Source of the DNA: Daedaleopsis sinensis
Lineage: Eukaryota > Basidiomycota > Agaricomycetes > Polyporales > Polyporaceae
Assembly (NCBI GenBank): GCA_033807695.1
Contig: CM066306.1
Coordinates: 1,550,001 to 1,614,000 of the forward strand
Direction: 5' to 3'
DNA: 64,000 nt
Positions 49,927 to 60,798 of this stretch are shown here, piece by piece. The notes under the pieces were generated by a model, which made no database searches, was not told where the DNA came from, and saw nothing but the letters and a program-made list of their open reading frames with translations. The position numbers were made by a program, and so were the translations under genes. Within the stretch, counting starts at the first letter, position 1, and each line of letters begins with the position of its first letter.

Positions 49927-51810
49927 ATGAATCCTGCATCTGACTCCTCCGCAAGGGACAACCTCCCTGGTCCTCCTCAAGAGCTCTCGCCGTTGCCCGT
50001 GCCCTCTGTGCTTGATGAGAACACCGTCTTCAACCTCATGACCCCGCAGCACTCTTCTTCCGCTTATCAGAACCTCCCGCCATTCACCCCAACGAACGCG
50101 CGTACAGGCATCGACTTCCAACACCTAACCGAAGTCAACCTAGGACGTTACTCAACACCCTTTCACACTCAAGATATTATTACATTTGGTGACGAGCGCG
50201 GCCGAACTCCCAATGTACGTTAAATTTTCAAATACCGTGTGTGATTATGACAGTTTTCAATCATTTGCAGTTTTTTCCACCTCCCGACCTTGCGACAATG
50301 TCCGCTCAATGGAACCCGCCGACCAATGTCATACAGTCAAACACCGTGGACCTTCACTCAAGCAGTAGACACAGCTCAGTAAGTTTTATCATGCATTCGA
50401 GTCGTGCTGTGGATATCTTATCTCCTATTTCAGCCCGCGGGTGTGCAATCACATCTCTCTGTTAGCTCCCTCACACCACCTGGTATCCAAGCCGCATACT
50501 TCAAGCTTCGACACGGATACGATGACCTACAGCGTCGGTATGAGACAGCCGCAGCTGAGTTACGTTCATCACGGTCCGTATCATGGCATTCCTGTATCAT
50601 AAGCAGCATACTATACCTCCTACTAACGATCTTCTACCGCAGTTTAGCATATGAACAACTCGTCGCCGCGGTCTCGATTCATCTGGCAGGCCATCTTGGT
50701 GCTTCCGCTGGTAATGCATCGACACTTCAAGCGTCTACTACAGCGACCGCCTTAATGCTTCCCTCCGCACCGACCCTTCGGGACCCTTTGGCAAGAGGGG
50801 ACTATCCGAAGATCAAGTACTGGTACGAGCATGAATGGAAGGCCTTCGTCAAGGCCAACAAGACCATAACCGACCCTGCCGCCGGACCTGTGCAGCGTGG
50901 TTCTACACGCGCTGCTCAGGGAATCAATGTGACCATGCAATATGTCGAAGATGACGAGGGTGAGCCTGTTGATGGATATCGCACTTCTGCCATGCGCCAT
51001 CGCGCACATGCTATCTTCGCTCGGCTGCACGAACTCAGCCTTGCCCCCTCCAAGTGGGGTCAAGCCCGCTCAGATGTCCATGCTGCGTATGTCCACGATA
51101 TGGAAGAAGCATTCCCAGAGCTTCGTCGGAGTGCCAGCAACTGGAAATCCATGAGGATTGCGACAGAAATATACCCTTCTTGGCGACGCAACCGCCTGCG
51201 TGCCACCGGGGAGGAGTCCGGCGATGAAGAGGACACTGATAACTCTACCAGCGGTGAGTTGAACAGCACTCTCTCTCTCCTACTACTCTAACCAAAGTTG
51301 TGATAGCTGTCCCTAGCAAGCGTGTCGGGCGTATACAGCCCTCTAGTACTGAGAAACGAGCTCGCCGCGCTATAAGTGTCACTTCGGCGCCTGGTAAGTC
51401 TGCGGAGTCAACAACCTCCCCTCTCACTTCGCTCCTCACGTATGCCATACGCAGGGGAAGGGGCAGCAGATCAGGCTACTCGCGACGACTCGCCCGCGGA
51501 CTCGGATGGTGTCGCACTCGGATCCGGATTGATGCCAGTCACCCCCGGCAGTCTCGACTTCGAGGAAGCTGGCGGTCGAACTTCCTCTCCAAGTCCAACA
51601 GCGAGTTCCGGACCTGCCCAGGCCCCGGCCGAACCCGAATTTGTGTTGAACAGCGGCCTGTAAGTAGCTACCTATTCACCCACTCCAGTTATAACCGGTA
51701 CATTACTACGTTCCTTGGAACTGATGCTCTAGTACTCTGGCAGTACCGATGTCTGGGTCGACGTCAACATTCCAGAGACCATACCTGCAGGCCAGTCAGT
51801 AGGAGGTAAG
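49927..51810 (+). CDS. Transposon-borne accessory gene with coiled-coil and acidic C-terminal half
   Basis: I recognise this only as the kind of protein often found next to CMC-type transposases in Agaricomycetes. The start at 49927 gives MNPASDSSARDNLPGPPQEL. Clear introns have GTACGT...TTGCAG near 50215-50270 and GTAAGT...TTTCAG near 50379-50433. The third exon has TPPGIQAAYFKLRHGYDDLQ, a likely coiled coil running into RYETAAAELRSSRSLAYEQ. The conserved core follows: RGDYPKIKYWYEHEWKAFVK, TSAMRHRAHAIFARLHELSL and SNWKSMRIATEIYPSWRRNR, with an acidic run (GEESGDEEDTDNS). Two later introns lead to KRVGRIQPSSTEKRARRAIS and a Ser/Pro/Asp-rich tail. The 3' end is uncertain (a stop near 51660 if the intron there is not used, or near 51800). 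It may help transposition or bind DNA; this is inference from position only. Confidence 0.65.
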
Positions 51811-51975
51811 CTCGCCGCGCCATAGACTCTACATGATCAATGAAGCTCGCACTCACTGCCATCTATGAGTCCAGATTCAGCTGCCAATACAGTTCTCGAC
51901 ACTCGTCCAGTGCAAGCGTCCGCCGATCAGATCCCAACGCCACATCAGGAAAAAAACACTTGTCAACGTAGTACT

Positions 51976-52154
51976 ACATGGCCTACGTAGACCGTGTAGC
52001 GCTGTAGACAAGTCAAGGTTCTGTAGCTCTCACCTACGGTATGTAGTCGTCTGTAGCTCTCACCCACGGTATGTAGTCGTCTGTAGCAGCCTGTAGCATG
52101 CTATTAAACTCTGTAGGAAGCCTGTAGTTACCATGTAGAGCTCCGTAGATAGTG
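51976..52154 (+). repeat. Right subterminal repeat region of the CACTA-like element
   Basis: CTGTAG occurs seven times, with many near matches (ATGTAG, CCGTAG, GTGTAG), and the region ends in GTAGATAGTG. The reverse complement begins CACTATCTACGGAGC. Arrays of short direct repeats just inside the termini are the transposase-binding sites of CACTA elements. Confidence 0.7.
52021..52080 (+). repeat. Two tandem 30-bp units
   Basis: Unit 1 (52021-52050) and unit 2 (52051-52080) differ at one position. Each starts CTGTAGCTCTCACC and ends ACGGTATGTAGTCGT. The pair lies inside the subterminal repeat region. Confidence 0.9.
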
Positions 52155-53391
52155 TAGCTCATATACTTGACACACAATAGATGATGCAAAAACATTTATT
52201 GTCGACGCATACACTACGGGTATACTTACATGGATGCGTATGTAAACGAATCACCCAAACCTCCGCTAAACCATCACCCGTTGGGTTTACCTTGACCACA
52301 CCGCGTGCTCCATGACCCAACCCGGATTCAAGTTGACAGATGTGCGCACATACCTCGTGATTGACACCCCACTCCTTCACGCATAACGCAGAACCTCTTC
52401 GTGGTGGTCGTTACCAGGTTTACGTTCGCCAGCCGATGTAGGCACGTACTCTGAGTCGAGCGATATGGCGTACGCAGAAGTCAGTATCGTCGCGCATGTC
52501 AAATATGTAAACGGCACATACCGGGGGCAGGGCGGGTGACAAACCCTCGTGCATGGCAATGTTGTGCTCGAATGGAGGATGAGTTTGGGTGGCTTAAGGC
52601 TCGGCCTGCCGGCTCAGGTACTAGAGGGCCAGAGCCTTGGATGTGAGTTGTGGGGGGGCGGGGCGGGGCAAGCACAGCTTACCTAATTGGACCACGGATC
52701 TCGGACGTAGCTGGTGAGTATCGATTGCGCTGTCACATTGTGTAGCGGCAAGCGAAGATGAACGGCAGCGGCGGCGGCCATAGCTTGCGGAGGAAGGCAG
52801 TGGGCACGCACTGCGCTTCAAGTTGCTGCTCGAGGAGTACAGTAAATAAATCAGCATCGCGACCTTGAACCCACGTCCACGTACTCGTTCATCTCTGCGA
52901 CGGGTTTAGTACGGTGATAGCGACACGATGGGACGGTGAATTGAACATATCCATACCGTACATGGTCGAAGCTCTAGGTGGGTCCTCTAGAACATTGAGT
53001 CTCGTAAGATCAAGGTAAGTAGGAGAAAAGAGGGACGGGAGGGAGGGTGAAGGTGAGAGTCAAACAGAGTGACGCGGCGCCGGAATGGTTTGCCAGCGCA
53101 CCAGCGCTTACATATTGATCAAAGCACGTGGGTCTTTAGGGCCGGTGCATGTTGACTTGTAACCCTCAACTGATAGTTAGCCCCAGCTTAGCTCGCTCGG
53201 CGAGCCGTCCCCTCGACTTCAATACAGTTCTGAGTATGTAGTTAATTTCATTTGGACCCTGAGGCATGTATACAGCTGCGTAAGATACTGAGCTATGTTT
53301 ATGATGTTCCTGTCACCCGGATTTTGACAGCTTTAGCTCTTATATAGTCCGAATATGCTACTATAGTACAGCTTTAACTGATAAATATATG
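52155..53391. other. Region between two transposon ends
   Basis: About 1.2 kb with short minus-strand frames (for example 52377-52559 and 52621-52857) that do not form a coherent gene. It is likely host DNA, or the remains of a host gene, caught between two element ends. Confidence 0.4.
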
Positions 53392-53560
53392 CACTACAGT
53401 AGAGCCGATTGCGCTACAATCCTCTTCCTTGTTGCTTAATAGCTCGGAGGAGTTCTCCTGATGTGTCTCACTAATAGTATTCTACGGCAGACTACAGGGA
53501 GCTACAGAAGGCTACAGAGTAGACACCAGCGCTACGGGAGCTACAGAGTATACATAGCCA
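53392..53560 (+). repeat. Left-type subterminal repeats (CTACAG) with CACTA termini
   Basis: CTACAG, the complement of the right-end motif, occurs four times between 53489 and 53546, with extra CTACGG. Two CACTA words precede it: 53392-53396 (CACTACAGTAGAG) and 53469-53473 (CACTAATAGTATTCTACGG). The second shares TCTACGG with the reverse complement of the right end at 52154. This looks like the left end of a second element of the same family. Confidence 0.6.
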
Positions 53561-54246
53561 CCTGCGCGACTACGGACACATCGCTTTTTCCTGATGCACT
53601 CGATGTTCCGTCGCATTCATTGCCATCGGAGGCAACAGTGTCCAACGTCGCCGCGCCAAGAGATAGTGCTACTGTGCTCGCCGGCGCCAGTGTCGCTGCG
53701 ACTCAGGCAGGAGGCGCCCCCAACGTCGCGGGGACATCCTCACCTGACCCAGAGGGATTGACCAACGACCCTTTGCCACCCCCGCAGCCAAATCCAGCTG
53801 TACTACCAGGTGCATCTGCCTCGCAGTCAAGCACACGCCAGGCCAAGGCCAAAGGAGATGAATTGATGGTTCCTAACGATACTCTCGGGCCTCAGTACGT
53901 GCTATGTTCTAACATACATGAGTTATTGAGCTCACAATGGGCTCGGACGATGTCGTGTCTCACTTTAAACAGGAATCTTTGTGCGAAGGCATGGGTACGC
54001 GTAAACTCGGCAGGATCTGTTGCGCAATTCAAGGCATATTATAGTTCACTTTCCGCTGACGAGAAGAAGGTGCGCCACTTCGTTAAATGTGTTATACGAC
54101 TCATTCTGATGAACTCAAGCAGAAGTATGAGCGTTTGTCTCGGGAAGCAGTACGTACTTCATGATCGTTACAGCACCTGGCTTGCATGCTAAACCGAGCA
54201 CACCATCTAGAAAAAAGCTCGGAAGGACGCGATGGGGCCCTCCTGA
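53461..54246 (+). CDS. Small accessory gene at the left end of a second CACTA-like element
   Basis: The open frame begins near 53461, overlapping the putative transposon terminus, so the true start may be internal or in another exon. The body is Ala/Pro/Ser-rich (VLAGASVAATQAGGAPNVAG), then QAKAKGDELMVPNDTLGPQ. Introns follow: one before NLCAKAWVRVNSAGSVAQFK, then YYSSLSADEKK, then a 51-nt intron (GTGCGC...TCAAG), then QKYERLSREA, another intron, and KKARKDAMGPS with stop at 54244-54246. The NLCAxxW...FxxYYxxLSxxEK pattern recalls small HMG-like or transposon-linked proteins of agaricomycetes, but I cannot name the family. The downstream end of this element was not found. Confidence 0.5.
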
Positions 54247-54780
54247 CTGGGATAGTTGGACTTCGGCAAGGTGGGTGCTTGACCGACCCCTACTATTAGC
54301 TCCGAGTCTACCTCTCTGACACACAATGATCTGATGGTGCAGCTACACTCAAAAACGGACGGCGTCCATGGTAGCTCGCATGCGCATAGGGCTAGCACTA
54401 CCTGCTTAGGCCTGCTGCAGACTAGCTAGTACCTGGTCGACCTTGTCCTGTAGTACCGCCGTAGTAGTACCGCCGTAGTACTATCATTTCTGTCTCGTTT
54501 ATTGTGTACATATGCTACTCAATCCTATACGCTCCCATACGATCTAGTCATATTTGATCAGTCTAGTCCGAGTCCGACTGGTGTTACCCGAAAAGACGCT
54601 ACAAGATTATATCATAACTCATCATATGACATCCGTTCCAGACAACATACCACTCGCTGCCCGATGGTGGTCCGATAGCAGCCCATCGTGTGGTCATATG
54701 GTGGATGGCCATTTTGACGAGCGATGTCGGATGCCACGATATCACTCGCTCTGATCCGACCTCGCACACCAGACTTTTGA
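54247..54780. other. Non-coding region with a short tandem motif
   Basis: No gene is supported. Around 54450-54482 the word GTAGTACCGCC is repeated two to three times, next to CTGTAGTACC. This may be degenerate subterminal repeat from the neighbouring element. Confidence 0.4.
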
Positions 54781-55239
54781 CTGGGGCTCAGGCTGCGGGC
54801 TTGTACGACGACGTCGTGCTCCCGAACCCGTATTACCGCGGCGCCGAGATCCGCCGGTACGGCAGTGTCCCGCACGTGCGGAGCGGAAGCTACGACTCGA
54901 ACTCGAGGCCCGCGTTTGATGGGCACAACGTGCCCCAGCACGGCCTCGGACTCGGGTACGAATATCGATATGCTAGCGCATACGGCAAGATGGCCGCCAG
55001 GACCGAGAGCAGTGAGTGCTAGTGCTAGTCCCGTGGGCCTGCGGGCCCGTACGCATCGGTGCGCTGACACAAGCTTCACGTGCGTGGTGCCAGTTAACGT
55101 TGCACTGGGCATGCCCGGAGTGCCTGCGGCCGGACACGGTGAGACTCACGAGCGTGGGATCGCGATGGGCGAGGCCGCCGCGATGAACGGCCTTCCGAGC
55201 TGGCGGGAGATCGTCTGGAGGGCGGCGACGACGCCGTAG
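54781..55239 (+). pseudogene. 3' remnant of an unrecognised host gene
   Basis: Two exons of clearly protein-like sequence join in frame. Exon A has GAQAAGLYDDVVLPNPYYRG, AEIRRYGSVPHVRSGSYDSN and LGLGYEYRYASAYGKMAART. An 86-nt intron (about 55008-55093, GTGAGT...GTGCCAG) leads to NVALGMPGVPAAGHGETHER and MNGLPSWREIVWRA, with a stop at 55237-55239. No start codon, first exon or homologous upstream part can be found. The region just upstream is transposon-like. I infer a gene whose 5' part was lost or displaced by transposon insertion. A very short intact gene cannot be excluded. The function is unknown. Confidence 0.5.
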
Positions 55240-57299
55240 GCCTGCGGTGATCTTTAGGTGCGCAGGATATGCTTGGTAGCGTGCGGGTGGGGTGAAGGGT
55301 GACACGTGGCTTGGCGCGGCACTGGAAGGGGGTAAATTATGAGAACGATATCTTGAGACGGGCACGGCCGTCGCCTCGAGCGACGGTCAGCATGCTGTAC
55401 GTTTTGAATTCAAAGGCGGAGTAGCTTGCAGTATGTGCATGGTACTGCGGTCGACGGCATGCCACTTGCCAGGTGGATCATCGGCGACGAGTGCTAGTGA
55501 TGCGTGATGGCACTGTACATGGTGCGCTTTGGTGATAGATTCTGCAAATGATCTGTAGAGACAAGTATCCCCGCCGTCCGACGGCACTCTCCAACCTATG
55601 GTTAGTAAGTAGCTGTTGTAAGTGAAGTGGTGGTATCTGACGGTCATTATAAATCGGGTCTGACTATCATCTCGGTATGATGATTAGCGTTGGAGATACT
55701 ACTATGGCATAGATGCAGAAACCTGTGCTGTGTACAACGTTCTCGATCCTCTCGGAGAGCCAAGTGGATCAGGATCTTCGATCGACACGCTGCAGTGCTG
55801 CATTTGGCAAAGGTTCTTAAGTTGTCATTTCATACCGTTGTGAGCTTCCATCGTTAAGGCCAAGGTGAGAGACGACGTCGGGCCCCGGTCGAGGAGGGAT
55901 ACAGCGTACATGGACGTTGACAATGACATGTCCAAAAGTAAAGTCGATTTTGTCAGCAAAGTCATTATTCAAACTCATCGACACCTCAAACATTGCGCCG
56001 AAGACGTTCCTGTGCAACGGGGCTCCAGCCTCCCAGCTGTTGATGGGGCGCATAGTACTAGTAGGCCCGGGTGCTGTCACTTCCCTACGGAATCAACTAG
56101 AGCGCATATTCAAGCTTGTTATAATTGGGACGATCTTCGATGCGAGCACTGATTGTGATTGGGATGCAGTGTGTATAGACAAATTTGAAGGATGTAGCAT
56201 GGGGATCTAACGAAATTGCTCGGGGAGAAGCAACGTGGATTCTATCAACTTACAGTAAACGCCAGTCTGGTACTGTACTTACTACACAGTCCCAAGATGA
56301 CTTAGGGCGGCAGATGTCCGCTAGTACTGTATGAATCGGCACAGCTTGTCTCTGCAATCGATTATATCCGCGGCGGTAGAACGCATCTCACTCCGCCACG
56401 AACGGAGCGACGCCGAGGATGAACTTTCTAATCATCCGCCCGTCGCGGACGAAAGAAACTTTGCATCAAGCTGGATTTTGTGACAATACCTTCTGAGGGG
56501 TTCCGTTCTCATGTCGCTGTAGTATAACGCTCAGAGAAGGAAAAAATTCGAAGGATATCTGGACAGTAAGTCACGGTGCTTGGTAGACATCCGGCGTCTG
56601 TTGGCGTCTATCCGGCTAACCCCATCCGGCCTGATCAAATCCCGCCATACACGTGCCAAATACGGCTATCGTCGGCGCACGGTGACAGCTGGTGACAGGC
56701 CGCCGTGGGGTTTGCCTTCAAGCGTTCGAGCCACCTCCATCTCCAGCGGTGCTCAAGCATCGCATTCGCCTCCATGCGCAAACAGCATATGTACGTGTCG
56801 CCTTAGCTGTGCGTACAGCTCGTTATACGTGATTCTTCAACGAAGCTGGCATCGCCTCATGACCTTGTCCAGTATTAACCATCTCTCCCTACCGTACTTC
56901 CCTCTGGAGGATAGCGAGGCTGGGCAGTGCCCAGATATCTGTCTATTGCGGGGACGTGCTCCAAGTTGATGCGTCTCAAGTTGCGCGTGCCCTTCCGGGG
57001 GCCTCGGAAGAGGGAAAGCGCCTTTGGATACTTGTGCTATCTCCTTTTACGTTGTATCTGCCTCCGCTGTTCGCAATTCACTCTTGCCTCCACCATCAGC
57101 TGCTATTGACCGTCCCACCCTCCCCTCCCCTTTTGCTCTCTAGATGACCTTGAAGGCTCCTGTTCCATCGCCCACATGCCAGCGCCCTCGGAATATGTCG
57201 ACAGCAACAGTGAAGCCAGGAAAGATATTCTTGATGACACACAGAGCATCCGATAGTACGAGACGGCGGCATGGAAGACCCTCATGTGGACGGACAGGC
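55240..57299. other. Gene-poor region
   Basis: About 2 kb with no coherent gene. Small protein-like snippets occur (for example VDASQVARALPGASEEGKRL near 56960), but they do not connect into a model I would defend. Confidence 0.4.
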
Positions 57300-57900
57300 A
57301 GCGGTATATAAGGTGAGTGCGTCCCGCTGTGTAGACGCATTTGCAGCTCGTTCATCACGCAAACCAATGTCCACAACGACGCGCACCCACAAGTCTCGAT
57401 GTGTACCTCATTTGACATTCTCACCGCCATCGTGGCTTCCGCATGTGGTTTACACAGCTGTAAGTTAAACACCCGCAATTTCACGAAGCCATGCTCACTG
57501 TATCACGCAGTCTTTATCCCTGCGTTCGCCCCTGAAGTCCCATCGCTGTCGCCCCTCTCAAACCTTTGTATCAGCTATGAAGATTTTTCCGTGATTTTCA
57601 CCGGATTCATCGTCGCGTCCACCCGAGATTGTCGACGGACTTAAAACAGCGACGACGACAGCGATACGCCCCAGACTAGCACTACAACCACTACGATTAC
57701 GGCTACGTCTACGTCCACCGTCCCGACGACGGCTTTGGTCAACACACCGTACGATCACCATTCCGCCGGCGTTCACGTTCGTCAACTCGATGACTGTCCG
57801 TACGCTCACCATACAGACGACCACAGTTGTGAAGACCACCGTGACATGTACATCTCCATCAGCACTCGTAGTGAGAGATGGGTAGTTTACTACCCTTGCA
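57300..57900 (+). other. Possible exon fragments and a Thr-rich coding-like stretch
   Basis: A frame from about 57336 (FITQTNVHNDAHPQVSMCTS) can splice with GTAAGT...CACGCAG to FIPAFAPEVPSLSPLSNLCI and YEDFSVIFTGFIVASTRDC, ending at 57644. Just after, 57660-57850 contains Thr-rich codons in two competing frames (TSTTTTTITATSTSTVPTT and TFVNSMTVRTLTIQTTTVVK), as if one Thr-rich protein had been frameshifted. I cannot recognise a family or find a start. It may be a decayed gene. Confidence 0.35.
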
Positions 57901-59135
57901 TACTAGCAAGCCCACGGTCTGCCAGAGCACGGCGAGGGCCATCGGGAAGTATTTGTATCGTTGTATCCATAACACTTCAATCAATATCATCGTGGACAAT
58001 TCCAACGGCTGTATCTCCCGTCGTGTTCTGTAACTCCCATTGAACTACTTATCCAAATGCACAACGTCCCCTCGGAGTCCTTTCCGCCGAGAAAGCTAGG
58101 TTCCTCCGCCCACCGCCGCCCGTAAGAAGGCGAGAGCAACAGAAACGACAGATTGATAGAAGCATACTGCGCCTTAAACTGACTCAGTGTGGTGGGGCGC
58201 GAAGCTCGTTTATGTTGTTGGGAGAATTTGCTTGCCGCTATCATTCTCAAGTGAGTCTTCTCGTGGTTTCCGTCGGCGGTGGACCCCGAAGTGTGACTAT
58301 CAGGTGAATTTGGAGTTCCTTCCGTGCATTCGCAACGGGATTTTCGTACCTAGTTGATATTCGGTGCATGGGGCGCTATCAATAACAAGTACCTAGGTTC
58401 GTTATGCGTGACCGGAAAGGAATCGCCGAGAGCAAAGATTACTTAAGTCACTGACCAGTGACCGTTGGGCGGGCCAAAGACAGCGAGCATCAAAGTTTCA
58501 CCGTCTATCCCCGATGTCCGATTGCAGATACCCGACCGCGTCGTGGCCCGATCGGCAGGCTGCCCATGCCCGACCGGATAATATCCCGTTCGGCGGCGAA
58601 TCTGCATAGCGTCACACTGTCTACTTGTGAACATGGTTGCGTGCGCAAGAAACACTCCATTATAATAGATACAAGATATCGTAAATCGGCCCTAGTATCG
58701 CTTGCTGCTGTGCAGGCTATCCGCAGCGCAGCCCAACAGGCTGACGGATGAAAGCACAGCTCGAATCAAGAATGTGTAAGCGTTCACGAGAGGAAGTAAA
58801 ATTCGAGTGGTCAAAGACCGATACATCGGTGATGCCATCTCCCGATGCGTCCGAGGCCGACAGCCCGACGGTCTATACCGTATCGGGCAAGTGCGACTCG
58901 AAGCTCCACGGCGTCCTATCACGCCTGCGCGCGACTGCGCGCGACCGCCGGCCACCAACGGTGGGACCCGATCCCTGGGACTCTATAGGCGTATTCTTGG
59001 GCTCTCCGACTTGTCTTGTGGCGACGGGGTGCACGGTTACAGTTACGACATCCCGAGCACCGGCATGTTATACGTGGTGATGGCTCGCAACTTCGTGCGC
59101 CCGAACCCGGAGGCGCCGAGCCCCGCTTGCTGCGC
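57901..59135. other. Gene-poor region
   Basis: About 1.2 kb between the Thr-rich stretch and the stop of the Zn2Cys6 gene, with no supported gene. It should include the 3' UTR of the minus-strand regulator at its right end. Confidence 0.45.
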
Positions 59136-60726
59136 TCACCACAACGAAGGGCGGTCGGGAGAGGGTCCGTTGGAGGCCTGCGACGAGTACGAGTGATGGA
59201 GTTGGTGGTGAGTATGTGAGTGCGGATACTGATGCTGCTGCTGCGAACGATGCTGCGGGCTGGGCAGTTGGGGTTGGGGTGAGGGGTTGGCCAGAGCGAC
59301 GAGCTCGGCTGCGAGAAGGGTGCGCTCGAGCATTTGGATACCCTGCCAGGTTGCCTGGAGAAGCTGGGCTCCACGAGGATCAGATACCCGCGTGAGGTGC
59401 GGTAACGATTCCTCTGAAATTCCCAATTCAGACGCGAGCCGCGGGACCATCTATGACAATTGGGACGTGATGAGCGACGCGTCCCCACGCTATACGAAGA
59501 GGTGGCATGACGTACTCGGGCGTATGCGCTGAACATCGTGTGGTGATTCCTCTTGTACTCGACCCATGCCAGCAGCATCGCTGCATGGAGGGTATCGATT
59601 GTCGCAGGGGAGCTATCGGTAGGAACGAGGGTCTAATAACGACAGCTCAATCGTTGAGAACAGGTGCCGTGGACGCGAGGTAGGGCTCGGCTCACCTTGG
59701 CCATCTGACAGTACACGTCCGCCGCGTTTGCCGGTCCGATCTGAACGATATCAGGTAATGTCGAGAAGCTAAGAGACCGGTGAAAGTTAACAACGTGAAT
59801 CGTTGACGTAGAAGTAGACGTCATACTGGGCTGCAGATGCCGCGATAGCGTTAGCGAGGAGCGGTGGTAGACGATGGTGAAGAAATCGTTCGCATGTACT
59901 TTGTGAAGAGAGGAATGTATACGTCGGTCCGAGCCTGTCGAAGAAGACTTGCAGGAAGTTCATCATGAGGGTCTGATGCGGCTGAGCCGGGTCGCTCAGG
60001 TCGAACAGGCCGGACAATGGCGTAAAAGGCGGTGTGGAAGTAGCTGCAGGCAGACTCAGCCTATGGTGTGGCTGAGACTGCATATCAGGGCTGTGACGCG
60101 TGCCCCACGAGAGAGGTTGTGCAGGACCGTCCCTGATGCACAAGTCAGTCGGGGGAGACCAGACGACGCGCAGGCAGAGTATCCGCACCATGTAGGTAGT
60201 CCTGGGCTCGAATTGTAGCCACTATCCCATGAATGAGAGTACCCCGAGCTACTTGGGGGAGGCAACGCAGCCACTCCGAAATACGCAGACGAAGGTGAAT
60301 TTGAGCGATCGGGGGTAGAGGAGTGACTGCAGCTAGCACGAGAGGATTGGGAGGGGGTTGGAGATGGAGATGGAGTAGAAGCGTTGATTGCAGATAGGTG
60401 TGCTCTGCTTTGGGCGTTGGTGGACGCGTCTCGGAGCGCCGAGTTCCCGCCGGACAGCATACGGGTGCGTTCAGCGAAGTACTGTTCCCGGTCACGGTAT
60501 AGACAAGGGAGATTAGCAGACAGACACGCCTCGCACTTTCCGCTTGAAGGGTGCTGAACGCATTTGATCTTCTTGACGCGACTGAGCAAAGTCGAATCAG
60601 TAGATAGTACGGCTCGAGCTGGACGTCTGACGCGTACCAATGGTCGCAAGAGGTGACTAGACGTGGACGCTTCTTGTTCGCCCGAGAGACCTGGGGTGCC
60701 TCGATGACAAACTCGATGTCAGACAT
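59136..60726 (-). CDS. Zn(II)2Cys6 fungal transcription factor
   Basis: A nuclear DNA-binding regulator; the target genes are unknown. The start at 60726 gives MSDIEFVIEAPQVSRANKKR and a basic stretch before the zinc cluster. An intron (donor GTACGC near 60638, acceptor CTCAG near 60585) splits the second Cys codon. Splicing gives SCDHCRVKKIKC, then GKCEACLSANLPC, a CX2CX6CX8CX2CX6C binuclear cluster, followed by YRDREQYFAERTRM, a common continuation in basidiomycete regulators. A Ser/Pro-rich linker follows. The middle region includes HQTLMMNFLQVFFDRLGPTY and LANAIAASAAQYDVYF. Later exons give DIVQIGPANAADVYCQMAK and TIDTLHAAMLLAWVEYKRNH. The last exon (GISEESLPHLTRVSDPRGAQ, LLQATWQGIQMLERTLLAAE) ends in a Gln/His/Ser tail at 59136. 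A TATA-like box lies about 70 bp upstream. The identification is firm. Confidence 0.88.
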
Positions 60727-60790
60727 GCGGTGGATGAGTGGGAAGAGCGGCGTGCAAAGAACTGGCGCTCCAGCCAGAAGCCCGGGGTGG

Positions 60791-60798
60791 CTTTATAC
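60791..60798 (-). promoter_or_regulatory. TATA-like box of the Zn2Cys6 gene
   Basis: Minus-strand GTATAAAG lies about 65-70 bp upstream of the start at 60726. It was called from sequence and spacing only. Confidence 0.45.

Larger units (their letters stand above)
44859..52154 (+). mobile_element. CACTA/Plavaka-like (CMC superfamily) DNA transposon, right end visible
   Basis: The unit contains a 1140-residue transposase, a minus-strand accessory frame, a plus-strand accessory gene and, at its right, CTGTAG subterminal repeats ending in TAGTG at 52150-52154. CACTA-type elements end in CACTA...TAGTG with subterminal repeats, so 52154 is the best right boundary. No matching left end was found, so the given start is simply the transposase ATG. 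Plavaka-type assignment is inferred from protein motifs typical of agaricomycete CMC elements. The transposase frame is intact, so this could be an active or recently active copy. Confidence 0.65.

Noticed and set aside
44859..52154. LTR or LINE retrotransposon
   Set aside because: There is no reverse transcriptase, integrase or protease motif and there are no long terminal repeats. The protein motifs are those of a cut-and-paste transposase.
51960..52160. CRISPR-like array
   Set aside because: The repeats are short, irregularly spaced and lack uniform spacers. They fit the subterminal repeats of a CACTA-type transposon.
58443..59135. A gene fragment containing MLYVVMARNFVRPNPEAPSP
   Set aside because: It is a short frame without splice partners or start, lying against the 3' end of the minus-strand regulator.
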